Positions 63,211-64,000 of a stretch of DNA of 64,000 nucleotides are shown in pieces. The stretch's first letter is position 1, and every line of letters starts with the position of its first letter. Made by a program: the position numbers and the translations under genes. Origin of the DNA: Effusibacillus dendaii (GTDB lineage Bacteria; Bacillota; Bacilli; Tumebacillales; Effusibacillaceae). The notes beneath the pieces are model-generated. The model made no database searches. It saw only the letters and a list, made by a program, of their open reading frames with translations, and was not told the DNA's origin. The stretch spans positions 2,684,001 through 2,748,000 of the forward strand of contig NZ_AP023366.1 in the NCBI RefSeq assembly GCF_015097055.1, written 5' to 3'.

Positions 63211-64000
63211 TTGGCAAGCAAAACAATGGGGGAACTTCGGCAAGAGTTGCAAAATACGGCCAAGCGGTTGGCTGATATTGGGAGGTCTCTTTGACCTGCC
63301 TGATAAAAAAGATCGGATAGCGGCTCTGGAGGAGCAGATGGCCCAGCCGAATTTTTGGGATGACCAGGATGCGGCACAAAAAGTAATTAATGAATCCAAT
63401 GCGATGAAATCGCTTGTTGATCGGATGGAAAAGCTATCGCGCCAGCAAGAGGATTTGGACGTTTTAATGGAACTGGCCCGTGAGGAAGGGGACGAAAGTC
63501 TCCTCGATGAAGTGGAGCAGGGAATTGAGAAACTCGGGGCGGAGATGGCCGATTTTGAATTGCAATTGTTGTTGAGCGAACCGTATGATCAAAACAATGC
63601 GATTCTGGAGGTTCATCCTGGTGCGGGCGGAACGGAGTCGCAGGATTGGGCGTCTATTTTGCTTCGCATGTATACCCGGTGGGCGGAAGATAAAGGGTAT
63701 AAGGTGGAGACTCTCGATTACCTGCCGGGTGAAGAAGCAGGAATCAAGAGTGTTACGTTATTAATTAAAGGATATAACGCTTATGGATACCTGAAAGCGG
63801 AACGGGGCGTGCACCGGCTGGTTCGCATTTCGCCGTTTGATGCATCGGGTAGACGGCATACATCATTTGCTTCAGTTGATGTGATGCCGGAAATGGATGA
63901 AAATGTGGATCTGGAAATCCGCGAAACAGATTTGAAGATTGATACCTATCGTTCTTCCGGGGCAGGGGGGCAGCATGTCAATACCACTGACTCGGCTGTT
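63211..64000 (+). CDS. prfB: Peptide chain release factor 2, partial, with programmed +1 frameshift
   Basis: Recognises UGA and UAA and releases the peptide. TTG start at 63211 with GAGGTG 7 bases ahead. The first 27 codons end at CTT-TGA (63289-63294); reading resumes in +1 at GAC 63293 ([18 protein letters not shown]). Further on: [15 protein letters not shown] and the GGQ loop [14 protein letters not shown] near the window end, where the gene is cut. The shift site makes synthesis depend on RF2 level. Confidence 0.95.
63280..63295 (+). promoter_or_regulatory. prfB: prfB programmed frameshift signal
   Basis: Internal SD-like GGGAGG (63280-63285), three bases, then CTT TGA C: the same parts and spacing as the classic prfB +1 shift site. 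Confidence 0.92.

Noticed and set aside
63211-63300. prfB broken by a stop codon after 27 codons
   Set aside because: The stop is the known programmed +1 frameshift site with its internal SD-like sequence.

Overview
The window reads as a chromosomal segment of an endospore-lineage Bacillota, class Bacilli. Support comes from the fused pairs and orders typical of that group: degS-degU, csaB-LCP-tagA, phoP-phoR, and yvyF-flgM-flgN-flgK-flgL-yviE-fliW-csrA-hag-flaG-fliD. GTG and TTG starts with strong AGGAGG-type ribosome binding sites are frequent. Gene content fits the Alicyclobacillaceae side of the Bacilli (Effusibacillus/Tumebacillus-like), but the genus is a guess. No rRNA, tRNA, prophage or CRISPR array was seen.

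Region by region: (1) 1-6.9 kb holds glycan genes: a cut NeuD-like acyltransferase, a PhyH dioxygenase that probably starts at ATT, a methyltransferase, a large glycosyltransferase with a WecE-type aminotransferase on the other strand, and galU. (2) 7.2-10.5 kb holds two secreted proteins with copper-amine-oxidase-like stalk domains (one an S41 protease). Between them, on the minus strand, is a protein-tyrosine-phosphatase gene whose catalytic cysteine codon is an in-frame TGA. (3) 10.5-19.9 kb carries a TnpB remnant, a MurJ/SpoVB-type flippase, an internally deleted AIM24 gene, csaB, LCP, tagA, metK and degS-degU. (4) 20-24.7 kb has a c-di-GMP-I riboswitch ahead of a PAP2 phosphatase, an EAL/CBS/GGDEF protein, a patatin-like lipase and a second TnpB remnant. 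(5) 24.7-35 kb is a phosphate island: a chemoreceptor, pstSCAB, phoU, a DUF47 protein, pit, phoP and phoR, with 11-bp-periodic PhoP-type boxes before the chemoreceptor, pstS and DUF47-pit. (6) 35-50 kb has degV, comFC and the late flagellar genes, including two Maf/DUF115 flagellin glycosyltransferases. (7) 50-56.9 kb is a full seven-gene nonulosonate (legionaminic-acid-type) operon ending in a CMP-sugar synthetase. (8) 57-64 kb has an amino-acid ABC transporter, hpf, a small membrane protein, a frameshifted secA and the 5' part of prfB with its programmed +1 shift site.

How they work together: regions 6 and 7 form a flagellin unit. SigD-type promoters, the FliW-CsrA-hag leader switch, the FliS/FliT-type chaperones, the Maf enzymes and the CMP-nonulosonate pathway would together make and glycosylate flagellin. 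Region 5 is a phosphate-sensing and uptake regulon that appears to include chemotaxis. The most unusual signal is the TGA at the active-site Cys of the phosphatase (8314-8748, minus). The rest of the frame is intact and a hairpin of bacterial SECIS-like geometry follows. It is a candidate selenocysteine phosphatase or a very precisely placed nonsense mutation.
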